Origin: Telluria antibiotica
GTDB lineage: Bacteria; Pseudomonadota; Gammaproteobacteria; Burkholderiales; Burkholderiaceae_D
DNA: 64,000 bases
Direction of reading: 5' to 3'
Assembly (NCBI RefSeq): GCF_011682055.1
Contig: NZ_JAAQOM010000005.1
Coordinates: 186,001-250,000 of the forward strand
A program made the translations under genes and the position numbers. The notes beneath the pieces were generated by a model, which saw only the letters and a program-made list of their open reading frames with translations, did no database searches and had not been told where the DNA came from. Below, piece after piece: positions 54,559 through 62,420 of this stretch (position 1 is its first letter; the number at the start of each line of letters is the position of its first letter).

Positions 54559-55989
54559 ATGACCGATACACTCATGCCCGCGCTGCTGTCGCGCGATTCC
54601 GGCGAACCGCTGGCCGACCAGATCTTCCGCGCCGTGTCCGCGCGCATCGACGACAAGCAGCTGCGGGTCGGCAGCCGCATGCCGTCGATTCGCCGGTTCG
54701 CGTCCGATCACGGCGTGTCGCCGTTCACCGTCGTGGCCAGCTACGACCGGCTCGTCGCCCAGGGCTACCTGGAATCGCGCCGCGGGGCCGGATTCTTCGT
54801 GCGCGAGCGCGCACCGCTGAACACGGCGCTGCGCCGCGCGGGCCAGGGCGCCGCCGCCGTCGAAGAGCGCGCACTGGACGTCGTCTGGCTGATCCGCCAC
54901 ATGTTCCGGCAAATGCCCGGCCAGCCGTCGAGCGCGGCGGGCGTGCTGCCGACCGCGTGGCTGGACGGCACGGGCGTGGCCAACGCGCTGCGCGCCGTCA
55001 GCCGCCAGAACAGCAGCGTTCTGCTGAACTACGCGACGCCGCAGGGCTATGCCCCGCTGCGCGAGCAATTGCAGCGCAAGCTGGCGGAGCTGGAAATCGC
55101 GGCCGCGCCGGACCAGTTCGTGACGACCTTGGGTGTCACGCAAGGCCTCGACCTCGTCGCGCGCGAATTCTGCCGCCCCGGCGACACGGTGTTCGTCGAC
55201 GACCCGGCGTGGTTCCTGATGTTCGGCTCGTTCGCCGCGATGGGGCTGAAAGTGGTGGGCATCCGGCGCCAGGCCGACGGCCCCGACCTGGCCCAGCTGG
55301 AGGCGCTGGCCGCGCTGCACCAGCCGCGCCTGTACATCATTGTGTCGGTACTGCACAACCCGAGCTCGACGTCGCTGTCGGCCGCGAAGGCGTTCCAGAT
55401 CCTGCGCATCGCGGAGCGCCACGACATCACGCTCGTCGAGGACGACATCTATTGCGACCTGCACCCGGGCGGCGCGCAGCCGGCGACGCGCCTCGCCGCG
55501 CTGGACCAGCTGCAGCGCGTGATCTACCTGGGCGGCTTCTCGAAATCGCTGGCGGCGAACCTGCGCGTGGGCTTCATCGCCGCGTCGAGCGAGACCGTGC
55601 AGCGCCTGGCCGACCGCAAGATGCTGGCCACGTTGAGCACGAGCGACCTGGGCGAGCGCGTCGTCTACAAGATCCTGTCCGAAGGCGTGTACCGCAAGCA
55701 CCTGGACCGCATCCGCGCCCGCCTCGACGCCGTGCGCCCGCAGGTGCTGCGCCGCGCGGAGTCGCTCGGCATGACGCTGGAGCCCGCGCCGACGGCCGGC
55801 ATGTTCGCATGGGCCGATTGCGGCCGCGACACCAACGTGCTGGCCGCGCGCGCGATGGACGAGGGCCTGCTGCTGGCGCCCGGCAGCCTGTTCTCGCCGG
55901 ACCAGCTGCCGTCCACGAAGCTGCGGCTGAACGTGGCGGCGCTGGAGGATGATGAAGCGTGGCGCGGGCTGGAGCGGGTGCTGGGGTGA
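54559..55989 (+). CDS. MocR-type regulator (GntR HTH fused to PLP aminotransferase domain)
   Basis: A 476-residue fusion: GntR winged helix at about 15-80 (LADQIFRAVSARIDDKQLRVGSRMPSIRRFASDHGVSPFTVVASYDRL), a linker, and an aminotransferase-I fold (LLNYATPQGYAPLREQL, TLGVTQGLDLVAREF, VLHNPSSTSLS, the PLP-lysine region GGFSKSLAANLRVGF). Such proteins bind PLP with an amino acid and activate transporter genes divergent from themselves. A repeated CCGATA (54516 and 54528) and an ACAGT/ACTGT pair lie in the spacer and may be its sites. Confidence 0.93.
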   Translation: MTDTLMPALLSRDSGEPLADQIFRAVSARIDDKQLRVGSRMPSIRRFASDHGVSPFTVVASYDRLVAQGYLESRRGAGFFVRERAPLNTALRRAGQGAAAVEERALDVVWLIRHMFRQMPGQPSSAAGVLPTAWLDGTGVANALRAVSRQNSSVLLNYATPQGYAPLREQLQRKLAELEIAAAPDQFVTTLGVTQGLDLVAREFCRPGDTVFVDDPAWFLMFGSFAAMGLKVVGIRRQADGPDLAQLEALAALHQPRLYIIVSVLHNPSSTSLSAAKAFQILRIAERHDITLVEDDIYCDLHPGGAQPATRLAALDQLQRVIYLGGFSKSLAANLRVGFIAASSETVQRLADRKMLATLSTSDLGERVVYKILSEGVYRKHLDRIRARLDAVRPQVLRRAESLGMTLEPAPTAGMFAWADCGRDTNVLAARAMDEGLLLAPGSLFSPDQLPSTKLRLNVAALEDDEAWRGLERVLG

Positions 55990-55998
55990 CGGCTACCG

Positions 55999-56130
55999 TC
56001 AATCCGGCGTGAGCGCCTTCAGGCCGGCAATGCCGCCGAAGACGAGGACCATGCGCAGCACCTTCGCCGGCGACAGCGGTTCGGCGAACACGGCAACGCC
56101 GACGAGGCTGACGCCGAGCGCGCCGTCGCC
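55999..56130 (-). pseudogene. C-terminal remnant of an SMR (EmrE/SugE-type) transporter
   Basis: The frame ending at TGA 55999-56001 reads GALGVSLVGVAVFAEPLSPA and ends GGIAGLKALTPD. That is the last membrane helix region of small multidrug resistance proteins (typically ...LGVLLFGEPLSPARxxxIxLIxxGIxGLKL). The first three helices are missing: upstream the frame runs into the GST stop region without a start. It is a fragment of about 43 residues. Confidence 0.75.
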
Positions 56131-56131
56131 A

Positions 56132-56746
56132 TCAGGCTTTCCTCATCTTCCGCTGGGCGCGCCCGACGGCCGGGCGCTCGCGGATGCCGTCCAGCCACGC
56201 CGCCACGCGCGGATAGGCCTGGAGGTCGAGGCCCAGCTCGTCATGGCTGGCGAGCCACGGATAGAACGCGACGTCGGCCATGGTGTACTCGGCGCCGGCG
56301 ATGTGGGCCGATTCGCCGAGGCGGCGTTCGATCAGGCCATAGATCCGCTTCGTTTCCCGCGTATAGCGCTCCAGCGCCAGCTCGTTCCGTTCCGGTGCGC
56401 CATGGCGGAACCACCACAGCTGCCCCAGCATGGGCCCGGCGCTCGCGGCTTGCAGGAACAGCCATTGCAGCACGACGTCGCGCCCGACGGCATCGCCGGG
56501 CATCAGCTTGCCGCTGGTGACGCCGAGATGGAACAGGATCGCGCACGATTCGAACAAGCTCGTCCCGGTGCGCGCGTCGACGAGCACGGGAATCTTGTTG
56601 TTGGGGCTGATGCGCTGGAATTCCGGCGCGAACTGCTCGCCGGCGCCGAGATCGACGTGGTGCAACTGGTAGTCCACGCCGAGCTCTTCCAGTGCGATGA
56701 CGATTTTCTTGCCGTTCGGGGTGTCGGCGACGTAGGCGGTGACCAT
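56132..56746 (-). CDS. Glutathione S-transferase, Nu-class/YfcG-like
   Basis: A 204-residue GST: MVTAYVADTPNGKKIVIALEELG with the TPNGxK motif of the YfcG/Nu class, SPNNKIPVLVD, LFESCAILFHLG, and the C-terminal helix SHDELGLDLQAYPRVAAWLDGIRERPAV. YfcG-type enzymes use a Thr/Asn site and act as disulfide-bond reductases with glutathione. AGGAG precedes the ATG at 56746. It is divergent from a LysR gene which probably controls it. Confidence 0.93.
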   Translation of the reverse strand: MVTAYVADTPNGKKIVIALEELGVDYQLHHVDLGAGEQFAPEFQRISPNNKIPVLVDARTGTSLFESCAILFHLGVTSGKLMPGDAVGRDVVLQWLFLQAASAGPMLGQLWWFRHGAPERNELALERYTRETKRIYGLIERRLGESAHIAGAEYTMADVAFYPWLASHDELGLDLQAYPRVAAWLDGIRERPAVGRAQRKMRKA

Positions 56747-56791
56747 GTTGGCTCCTGTGATGAATGGTGCCGCCAGCGTAACTTGTGCAAA

Positions 56792-56805
56792 AATGTCTGA
56801 ACATT
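56792..56805. promoter_or_regulatory. LysR-box-like dyad AATGT-CTGA-ACATT
   Basis: A perfect 5-base inverted repeat with 4-base centre (T-N-A type), 46 bases before the GST start and 40 bases before the LysR start. An outer TGTGC (56784) and GCACA (56816) pair frames it. Confidence 0.45.
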
Positions 56806-56844
56806 CGATTGTTTCGCACAGTGCTTGTCGGTTTTTGCGCATCC

Positions 56845-57741
56845 ATGGACTGGGACGACTATCAATATTTTCTTGCGGTGGCGGGCAGCGGTTCCGTGTC
56901 CGCGGCCGCGCGCCGGCTCGGCCAAAGCCATTCGACGGTGCTGCGCCGGCTCGACAAGCTGGAGACGGCACTGGACGTGCGCCTGTTCGAGCGCTTCCAG
57001 ACGGGCTATGTGCTGACGACCAATGGCGAAGAGCTGAGGGAGTTGTTGGCGCCCATCGACGAAGGCATGCAGGAGATCGAACGGAAGCTCTCCGGGCAGG
57101 ACGCGGCGCTGCACGGCACGATCCGCGTGACGACCACCGACACGCTGATGGACCTGCTGCTGCCCGCGCTGGCCGACTTCCGCACGACGTACCCCGGCAT
57201 CCGCTTGCAAGTGACGGTCAATAACAGCTTCTTGAACCTGTCGCGCCGCGATGCCGACGTCGCGGTGCGGCCATCGAACACGCCGCCGGACCACCTGGTG
57301 GGACGCAAGCTCGGCGTGCTGCGCACGGCGCCGTATGCGGCCCATGCGTACCTGCGGGGCAGCGCGGCGGACGGATCGCCCGGCCACGACTGGACGCGCT
57401 ACGACTGGGTGGCGCCGGACGAGAGCCTCGCGCACCTGCGCCAGGCCCGCTGGCTGCGCGAGCACGTGCCGGCGGAGCGCCATGCGGCCAGCGTCGATTC
57501 CTTGCTGGGGATGGTCGCGGCCGTCGAGGCGGGCCTGGGCGCCGGCATGCTGCTGTGCCTGCTCGCGGACGCGAAACCCGCGCTCGTGCGCCTGGCCGAT
57601 CCCGATCCCGCGCTCGACACGGATGTGTGGATCCTGACGCACCCGGACCTGCGACGCGTCAACCGCATCCGCTTGTTCACGGCGTTCCTGTTCGACCGCC
57701 TGTCCCGGCACGCCGCATTCACGCCATCGGCTGGCGGATGA
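56845..57741 (+). CDS. LysR-family transcriptional regulator
   Basis: A 298-residue regulator. HTH near the N-terminus (YFLAVAGSGSVSAAARRLGQSHSTVLRRLDKLETAL) and LysR substrate domain from about 90. An ATG at 56845 is the family start (MDWDDYQYFL); a GTG 60 bases upstream would add unlikely residues. Regulates probably the divergent GST. Its 3' end overlaps the GyrI-like gene by 23 bases on the opposite strand. Confidence 0.93.
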   Translation: MDWDDYQYFLAVAGSGSVSAAARRLGQSHSTVLRRLDKLETALDVRLFERFQTGYVLTTNGEELRELLAPIDEGMQEIERKLSGQDAALHGTIRVTTTDTLMDLLLPALADFRTTYPGIRLQVTVNNSFLNLSRRDADVAVRPSNTPPDHLVGRKLGVLRTAPYAAHAYLRGSAADGSPGHDWTRYDWVAPDESLAHLRQARWLREHVPAERHAASVDSLLGMVAAVEAGLGAGMLLCLLADAKPALVRLADPDPALDTDVWILTHPDLRRVNRIRLFTAFLFDRLSRHAAFTPSAGG

Positions 57742-58327
57742 TCGTCTTCCAGCGGCTGGGGTCGGCACGCCGGATGTCGCTCAAATAAATTTCGTGGTGC
57801 TTGCCGGCGAGGGCGCCACGTGCCTCGATGAAGTCGTGGACGCGCTGGATCGTCGGGCCTTCCTCCGTGAACGGCCCCACGTGCAGCGTCTGCGCACATG
57901 GGCCCTCCGTGAACGTTTCAAGGCGCAGCAGATCGACCGCGGCCAGACCCTTCCTGCGCTTGACCTCCGCCATCGCCGCATGCAGCACGGCATCGTCCGC
58001 GCAGGGTGGCTGGTGGATCATCATCGTCCATTGCCACCTGGTCCTGTCGTTGGCGACGAACGACGCCATGTCGTCCGACCACCACAGGCCCTCGAGCGGC
58101 ATCACGGCGTAGTCGACGCCGGACGGACTTTTCTTGACCATGAACTTCGCCGCATACGACACGGAAAACAGCGCTTCCACGGCGCGCGCGTAATCCGGCG
58201 ACATGTTCGGATCGCCGGCGCCGTCGATCATTAAGTAGCGGAACGCGGGGACGTCGACCCGGACCACGTCCCGCGCGGATGGTCGGTAGAGATGTTTGAG
58301 CTCTTTCTTGAGATCGATCTTCGGCAT
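57719..58327 (-). CDS. GyrI-like small-molecule-binding domain protein
   Basis: A 202-residue protein of the GyrI-like/SOUL-type fold: PAFRYLMIDGAGDPNMSPDYARAVEALFSVSYAAKF and a C-terminal EIYLSDIRRADPSRWKTIIRQPM. GyrI-like domains bind small ligands and are often linked to multidrug regulators or used as stand-alone hydrolases. Last gene of the ECF42 operon: its ATG lies eight bases after the stop of the duplicated-motif gene. Actual role unknown. Confidence 0.85.
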   Translation of the reverse strand: MPKIDLKKELKHLYRPSARDVVRVDVPAFRYLMIDGAGDPNMSPDYARAVEALFSVSYAAKFMVKKSPSGVDYAVMPLEGLWWSDDMASFVANDRTRWQWTMMIHQPPCADDAVLHAAMAEVKRRKGLAAVDLLRLETFTEGPCAQTLHVGPFTEEGPTIQRVHDFIEARGALAGKHHEIYLSDIRRADPSRWKTIIRQPMA

Positions 58328-58335
58328 GGGTTCCT

Positions 58336-58704
58336 TCACGTATGTCCTGCGTCCAGCGTCTCCACGATGAGGGCCTCTGCCAGGCCCAGCGCGTGCAGCC
58401 GGTTGGCCAGCAGCGTATGCTGGGCGGTGCCTGGCCTCGACCTGGCCGCGGCCCGTTCCGTCTTTGCGATCATCGACGCGAACGCGCGCAGCGCGTGCCG
58501 CATCGCTTCCGGTGCGATGCCGCTGCGTGCGTCCGTGTCGGCTGACATCAGCGCGGTCGCGATGCGCAGCGCGTCGAGGTTGTCGCTCAACATCGCGTGT
58601 TGCCACGTGCCCGGCGGGAGCTTGTGCAGGGCCTTTTCCGACTTCGCGATCAGCGACGCGATCGGTCCGGCCGCGTCGCGCGGGGCGCTATTGTGTGCGC
58701 TCAC
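58336..58704 (-). CDS. Protein with two tandem copies of a 39-residue motif, unknown function
   Basis: A 122-residue product. GTG at 58704 overlaps the sigma-factor TGA (GTGA). Two homologous helical segments: IASLIAKSEKALHKLPPGTW with QHAMLSDNLDALRIATALM, and FASMIAKTERAAARSRPGTA with QHTLLANRLHALGLAEALI. The shared pattern is A-S-x-I-A-K-(S/T)-E-(K/R)-A ... PGT-x-QH-x-x-L-x-(D/N)-x-L-x-AL. It is soluble, so perhaps a small helical adaptor. I do not know the family. Because it is co-translated with an ECF42 sigma factor, a regulatory or effector role in that system is plausible. Confidence 0.75.
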   Translation of the reverse strand: MSAHNSAPRDAAGPIASLIAKSEKALHKLPPGTWQHAMLSDNLDALRIATALMSADTDARSGIAPEAMRHALRAFASMIAKTERAAARSRPGTAQHTLLANRLHALGLAEALIVETLDAGHT

Positions 58705-60320
58705 CGTTCCACGGCGGGCGTGCTCGTGCGCGCCCGTTCCAGCAGCAGCGTACGCTCGCGCTCGTTCTGCGTGAGGCTCGCGGCCCGTTCGAATTCGGCC
58801 TTCGCTTCCGCATGCCGGCCCAGTTTCGACAGCAGGTCGCCGCGCACGCTGGGCAGCAGGTGGTAGTTGCGCAGCGCGGGTACGCCCTGCAGCGTGTCGG
58901 CGAGGGCCAACCCGGCCGCAGGGCCGTACGCCATGCCCAGTGCGACGGCGCGGTTCAGCTCGATGACGGGTGACGGCAGCAACTGCGCCAACGCGTCGTA
59001 CAGCGCGGCGATGCGGGCCCAATCCGTCGCCTCCGGCGTGAGCGCACGCGCGTGGCACGCGGCGATGGCGGCTTGCAGCGCATACGGCCCGAGTGCGCCG
59101 AGGCGGCCCGCGCGCTCCAGCGCCGCCAGGCCGCGTCCGATCAGCAGGCGGTCCCAGCGGGAGCGGTCCTGGTCCATCAGGAGGATCGGTTCGCCATCCG
59201 GCCCCGTGCGGGCGCGCTCGCGCGAGGACTGGATTTCCATCAGCGCGACGAGGCCGTGCGCTTCGCTTTCGTCGGGCATCAGGCCGGCCAGCACGCGACC
59301 GAGGCGCAGTGCCTCGCGGCACAGCGTGGGCCGCAGCCATTCGTTGCCGGCACTGGCGGAATAGCCTTCGTTGTAGATCAGGTAGATCACTTGCAGCACG
59401 GAGGCCAGGCGCGGTGTCAACGCCTCGCCGCGCGGCACTTCGAACGGCACGCGCGCCTCCGCGAGCGTGCGCTTCGCGCGCACGATGCGCTGCGCGACCG
59501 TCGCTTCCGGCACGAGGAACGCGCGCGCGATCTCGCCCGTCGCGAGGCCGCCCAGCAGTTTCAGCGCGAGCGCCGCGCGGGCCTCGGCCGACAGCACGGG
59601 GTGGCACGTCACGAAGATCAGGCGCAGCACGTCGTCGTCGATCTCGCCCGCGGCTTCGCCGGCGAGCGCTGCCGTTTCGGCCGGGTCGCGGAAGCTGATG
59701 CTGGTGCCCAGCATGTTGTCCATTTCCCAGCTCAGTTCGCCTTCCTTGCTGGCGTGCATGGCGTGATGGCGCAAATGGTCGAGCGCACGCCGCTTCGCCA
59801 CCTGCATCAGCCAGGCGCCCGGCCGATCGGGCACGCCGTCCGTGGGCCAGCGCTCCAGCGCTTCCAGCAGCGCGTCCTGCGCGAGTTCCTCCGCGCGGCC
59901 GAGGTCGCGCAGCATGCGGGTCAGCGCGCCGACGATGCGCGCCGATTCCATGCGCCAGACGGCTTCGACGATGCGGCCCGTGTCGGCGGCGGGTTGCGCG
60001 CGCGGGCGTGCGTCCGACGCGCCGTGCGCCGGCGTGCCGTGCGCGTTGCCGCCAAGGTTTCCGCCGTCGCCGTCGGTCTCGTCGCCACCGTGGCGCCAGC
60101 CGTCGCCGTCGGTCTCGTCGGCGCCGTGGTTCTCGTCGCCGCCGTCGGTCCCACCGTCGCCGTCGCTTCCGGCGTCGCCGCGGTTTTCGTCGTCACCGCC
60201 GCTCCCGCCGTCGTCGTTGCTGTCGTCCAGCGTGAGTTCGTCCGGGTCGTCGATCGAACCGACGAACCCGCTGTCGACCGACGTGCCGGCAGCGGGCCGG
60301 CTCCGCCCGGCGTCCTTCAT
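58701..60320 (-). CDS. ECF42-type RNA polymerase sigma factor with C-terminal TPR region
   Basis: About 539 residues. Sigma-2 is VEAVWRMESARIVGALTRMLRDLGRAEELAQDALLEALERWP; sigma-4 (about 245-300) includes LSAEARAALALKLLGGLATGEIARAFLVPEATVAQRIVRAKRTL. The C-terminal third (LTPEATDWARIAALYDALAQL...FERAASLTQNERERTLL) is the TPR-like extension of the ECF42 group. That group occurs beside DGPF/YCII proteins, as here. ATG at 60320; a TTG six bases upstream is not needed. An extra N-terminal part of about 110 residues is very rich in Gly/Asp/Glu. Confidence 0.9.
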   Translation of the reverse strand: MKDAGRSRPAAGTSVDSGFVGSIDDPDELTLDDSNDDGGSGGDDENRGDAGSDGDGGTDGGDENHGADETDGDGWRHGGDETDGDGGNLGGNAHGTPAHGASDARPRAQPAADTGRIVEAVWRMESARIVGALTRMLRDLGRAEELAQDALLEALERWPTDGVPDRPGAWLMQVAKRRALDHLRHHAMHASKEGELSWEMDNMLGTSISFRDPAETAALAGEAAGEIDDDVLRLIFVTCHPVLSAEARAALALKLLGGLATGEIARAFLVPEATVAQRIVRAKRTLAEARVPFEVPRGEALTPRLASVLQVIYLIYNEGYSASAGNEWLRPTLCREALRLGRVLAGLMPDESEAHGLVALMEIQSSRERARTGPDGEPILLMDQDRSRWDRLLIGRGLAALERAGRLGALGPYALQAAIAACHARALTPEATDWARIAALYDALAQLLPSPVIELNRAVALGMAYGPAAGLALADTLQGVPALRNYHLLPSVRGDLLSKLGRHAEAKAEFERAASLTQNERERTLLLERARTSTPAVER

Positions 60321-60345
60321 GCGCAAGCTCCGGCGCCGGTTGCCG

Positions 60346-61248
60346 TCACGGCCGCTCCCACGCCGCTTGCGGCGCCAGTTCGGCGCGCAGCGCGGCGTCG
60401 AGCTGTTCGGCGCGCACGCTGGCGTCTTCGCGCAAGCGGGCCGCCGCGCCGGCCGGCATCGCCGCCGCGCCCAGTGGCGCGATCAGGGCGACGCGCCGGA
60501 CCTCGACCTCGACCTCGGGCCCGGTCGGATACGGCAGCGTGCGCGCCCAGTCGAGCGCCGCCTCGATCGACGATGCCCTGGTCATCCAGAACCCGGCGAT
60601 CAATTCCTTCGCTTCCGCGAACGGGCCATCGAACACGCTGGCGCCGCCATGTGTCACGCGCACGCGGGCGCCGCGCGCCGTGGATTTGAGGCCATCGCCG
60701 GCCAGCAGCGTGCCGGCCGCCGCGTGGATGGCGTTGAAGGCGTTCAGCCGGTCGAGTTTTTCCTGCAGCGGAATGGCGTCGCGCTCGGTGCCGGCGTCGG
60801 AGCGCAGCAGGATCGCGTAGCACGCATCGTCACCCGCGGCACTGGGCGGGATGCCGGCGCAACCGCCCGGGCAGCCCGTCTCGCGCAGTTCGAGCGTGAC
60901 GGTGCCGGCTGCGGGCGCGAGGCCCTGGTCTTGCAGCCATGCCAGCGCAGCGGCGCGCGACGGGGCCTCGAACACGGCGAAGCCAGCCGGCAGGCGTTCC
61001 GCGGCCGGGAACGGCCCGGACGTCACGGCTTCGCCGCCGGGCCACAGCTTCAGGCGCAATGCCTCGGCATCGGGGGCGAAGGCGAGTGCCAGTGCCGGTG
61101 CGCGCGGGACGCCTTCGATGGCAGAGCCCACCGGCGCTGCGCCCGGGTTTGCGCCCGGCAGCCGGCGCAGCAGGTCGTCCAGGACGGCTTGCGGGTCGGC
61201 GGCGGCCGTGCGGGTGTCGTTGTCGGTGCGGATGAGCATGAACTGCAT
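60346..61248 (-). CDS. Double YCII/DGPF-domain protein
   Basis: A 300-residue protein with two YCII-type halves. The second ends with VFDGPFAEAKELIAGFWMTRASSIEAALDWARTLP, carrying the DGPF hallmark; the first has a variant SGPFPAAERLPAGFAVFEAPS. YCII proteins are small dimeric ferredoxin-like domains; DGPF forms are conserved partners of ECF41/ECF42 sigma factors, with unknown biochemistry. AGGAG is eight bases before the ATG. Confidence 0.87.
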   Translation of the reverse strand: MQFMLIRTDNDTRTAAADPQAVLDDLLRRLPGANPGAAPVGSAIEGVPRAPALALAFAPDAEALRLKLWPGGEAVTSGPFPAAERLPAGFAVFEAPSRAAALAWLQDQGLAPAAGTVTLELRETGCPGGCAGIPPSAAGDDACYAILLRSDAGTERDAIPLQEKLDRLNAFNAIHAAAGTLLAGDGLKSTARGARVRVTHGGASVFDGPFAEAKELIAGFWMTRASSIEAALDWARTLPYPTGPEVEVEVRRVALIAPLGAAAMPAGAAARLREDASVRAEQLDAALRAELAPQAAWERP

Positions 61249-61259
61249 GGCCGTCTCCT

Positions 61260-61685
61260 TCAGCGGGTGGCGAGTTGTTCGCGCATGCGGTCTTCCTGCG
61301 CGCGCACGTCGGGTGGCAGGTCGGTGCCGAAGTCGTCGGGGCCGAACAGCTGGCGGATCTCGATCTCGCTGGCGACGCCCTCGTGCGGATTCGGGCAGCG
61401 CTTGAACCACTCGATCGCTTCCTCCTTCGAGCCGACTTCGATCATCCAGAATCCGGCGACGAGTTCCTTCGTCTCCGTGAACGGCCCGTCGATGACGGTG
61501 CGTTGCGCGCCGTCGAACCGGATGCGGGCGCCCTTGCTGCTGGGCTGCAGGCCTTCGGCCGCCAGCAGGATGCCGGCCTTGACGAGTTCCTCGTTGAAGT
61601 TGCCCATGTCGACGAACAGTTTTTCGCTCGGCGCGATGCCCGCTTCGGAGGCCGGTGTGGCCTTGACGATGACCATGAATTTCAT
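61260..61685 (-). CDS. YCII/DGPF-domain protein
   Basis: A 141-residue single-domain DGPF protein: MKFMVIVKATPASEAGIAPS, GILLAAEGLQPSSKGARIRFDG, then TVIDGPFTETKELVAGFWMI and EAIEWFKRCPNP. Single YCII type, DUF1330-like size. The start overlaps the VOC stop (ATGA). It belongs to the ECF42 operon. Confidence 0.92.
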   Translation of the reverse strand: MKFMVIVKATPASEAGIAPSEKLFVDMGNFNEELVKAGILLAAEGLQPSSKGARIRFDGAQRTVIDGPFTETKELVAGFWMIEVGSKEEAIEWFKRCPNPHEGVASEIEIRQLFGPDDFGTDLPPDVRAQEDRMREQLATR

Positions 61686-62170
61686 GGCTGTGCTCCCGCG
61701 CAGTTCTCGCTCATCGACTTTTCCATTTCTGCACGCATCTGCTCGGGCGTCATGTCGCGCTTGTGCGTGGCGATCGACCAGCGGTGGCCGAACGGGTCTT
61801 CGAGCTGGCCGTAGCGGTCGCCCCAGAACATGTCGGACACGGGCATGATCGGCTTCGCGCCCGCTTCGACGGCGCGCGCGAAGGCCGTGTCGACGTCCTC
61901 GACGTACAGGTGGAGGTAGACGGGCGTGTTCTTCAGCGCGGCCGGGCCGACGCTGCCGAAGTCGGGAAAGTCGTCCGCGAGCATGAACACGGAGTCGCCG
62001 ATGCGCATCTGCGCGTGCATGAGCTTGCCGTTGGGGCCGGGCATGCGGCTCGTCTCGACGGCGCCGAAGGCCTTCGTGTAGAACGTCAGCGCCTCGGCCG
62101 CGCGGCTGCAGATGAGGTGCGGGGTGAGCGTGTGGAAGCCTTCGGGGATGGGACGCACTTGCTGGGTCAT
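61682..62170 (-). CDS. VOC family protein (PhnB-like glyoxalase/bleomycin-resistance fold)
   Basis: A 162-residue VOC protein of the PhnB type: LTPHLICSRAAEALTFYTKAFGAVE, MRIGDSVFMLADDFPDFGS, YLHLYVEDVDTAFARAVEAGA, VSDMFWGDRYGQLEDPFGHRWSIATHKRDM. It lies first in the ECF42 operon; AGGAG precedes the ATG at 62170. An ECF-type promoter is directly upstream. Enzymatic role unknown; many such proteins are dioxygenase- or isomerase-like. Confidence 0.92.
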   Translation of the reverse strand: MTQQVRPIPEGFHTLTPHLICSRAAEALTFYTKAFGAVETSRMPGPNGKLMHAQMRIGDSVFMLADDFPDFGSVGPAALKNTPVYLHLYVEDVDTAFARAVEAGAKPIMPVSDMFWGDRYGQLEDPFGHRWSIATHKRDMTPEQMRAEMEKSMSENCAGAQP

Positions 62171-62212
62171 GATGATCTCCTGTTCGGTGAATGGATCGGT
62201 GCTGCTGTCCTT

Positions 62213-62241
62213 ACGACGATCGGGCTTCCATGGTTTCGACA
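62213..62241 (-). promoter_or_regulatory. Candidate ECF42-type promoter TGTCGA-N17-CGTCGT
   Basis: On the minus strand TGTCGA (62236-62241) is followed after 17 bases by CGTCGT (62213-62218), about 40 bases before the VOC ATG. TGTCGA is the -35 reported for ECF42 promoters in Streptomyces and a CG-containing -10 is typical of ECF factors. The operon may therefore be controlled by its own sigma factor. Confidence 0.5.
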
Positions 62242-62348
62242 CGCCCGCATAAAAAAATTTCGGCGGATCGACACGTTATGCCGACTCGGTCAAAAAGTCG
62301 AGAATCTTAGTATATGCATAAGAAAATGTGGCGAGGAAAAAATTAGCC

Positions 62349-62376
62349 CTTGAAATCCGTGTTGGCATCCCTATAT
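62349..62376 (+). promoter_or_regulatory. Sigma-32 heat-shock promoter for htpG
   Basis: CTTGAAA at 62349-62355, 13 bases, CCCTATAT at 62369-62376. This fits the RpoH consensus CTTGAAA-N13/14-CCCCATNT with one mismatch. The predicted start gives a leader of about 40 bases to the htpG ATG at 62421. Confidence 0.8.
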
Positions 62377-62420
62377 CGGACCGGTCTGTCCAACCCCTGT
62401 TAGTAACGAGGATATAAGAG

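Noticed and set aside
59842..61848. Long plus-strand frame over the sigma factor and DGPF genes
   Set aside because: Val/Ala/Ser-repeat composition comes from the Gly/Asp repeats on the other strand; there is no plausible start or family.
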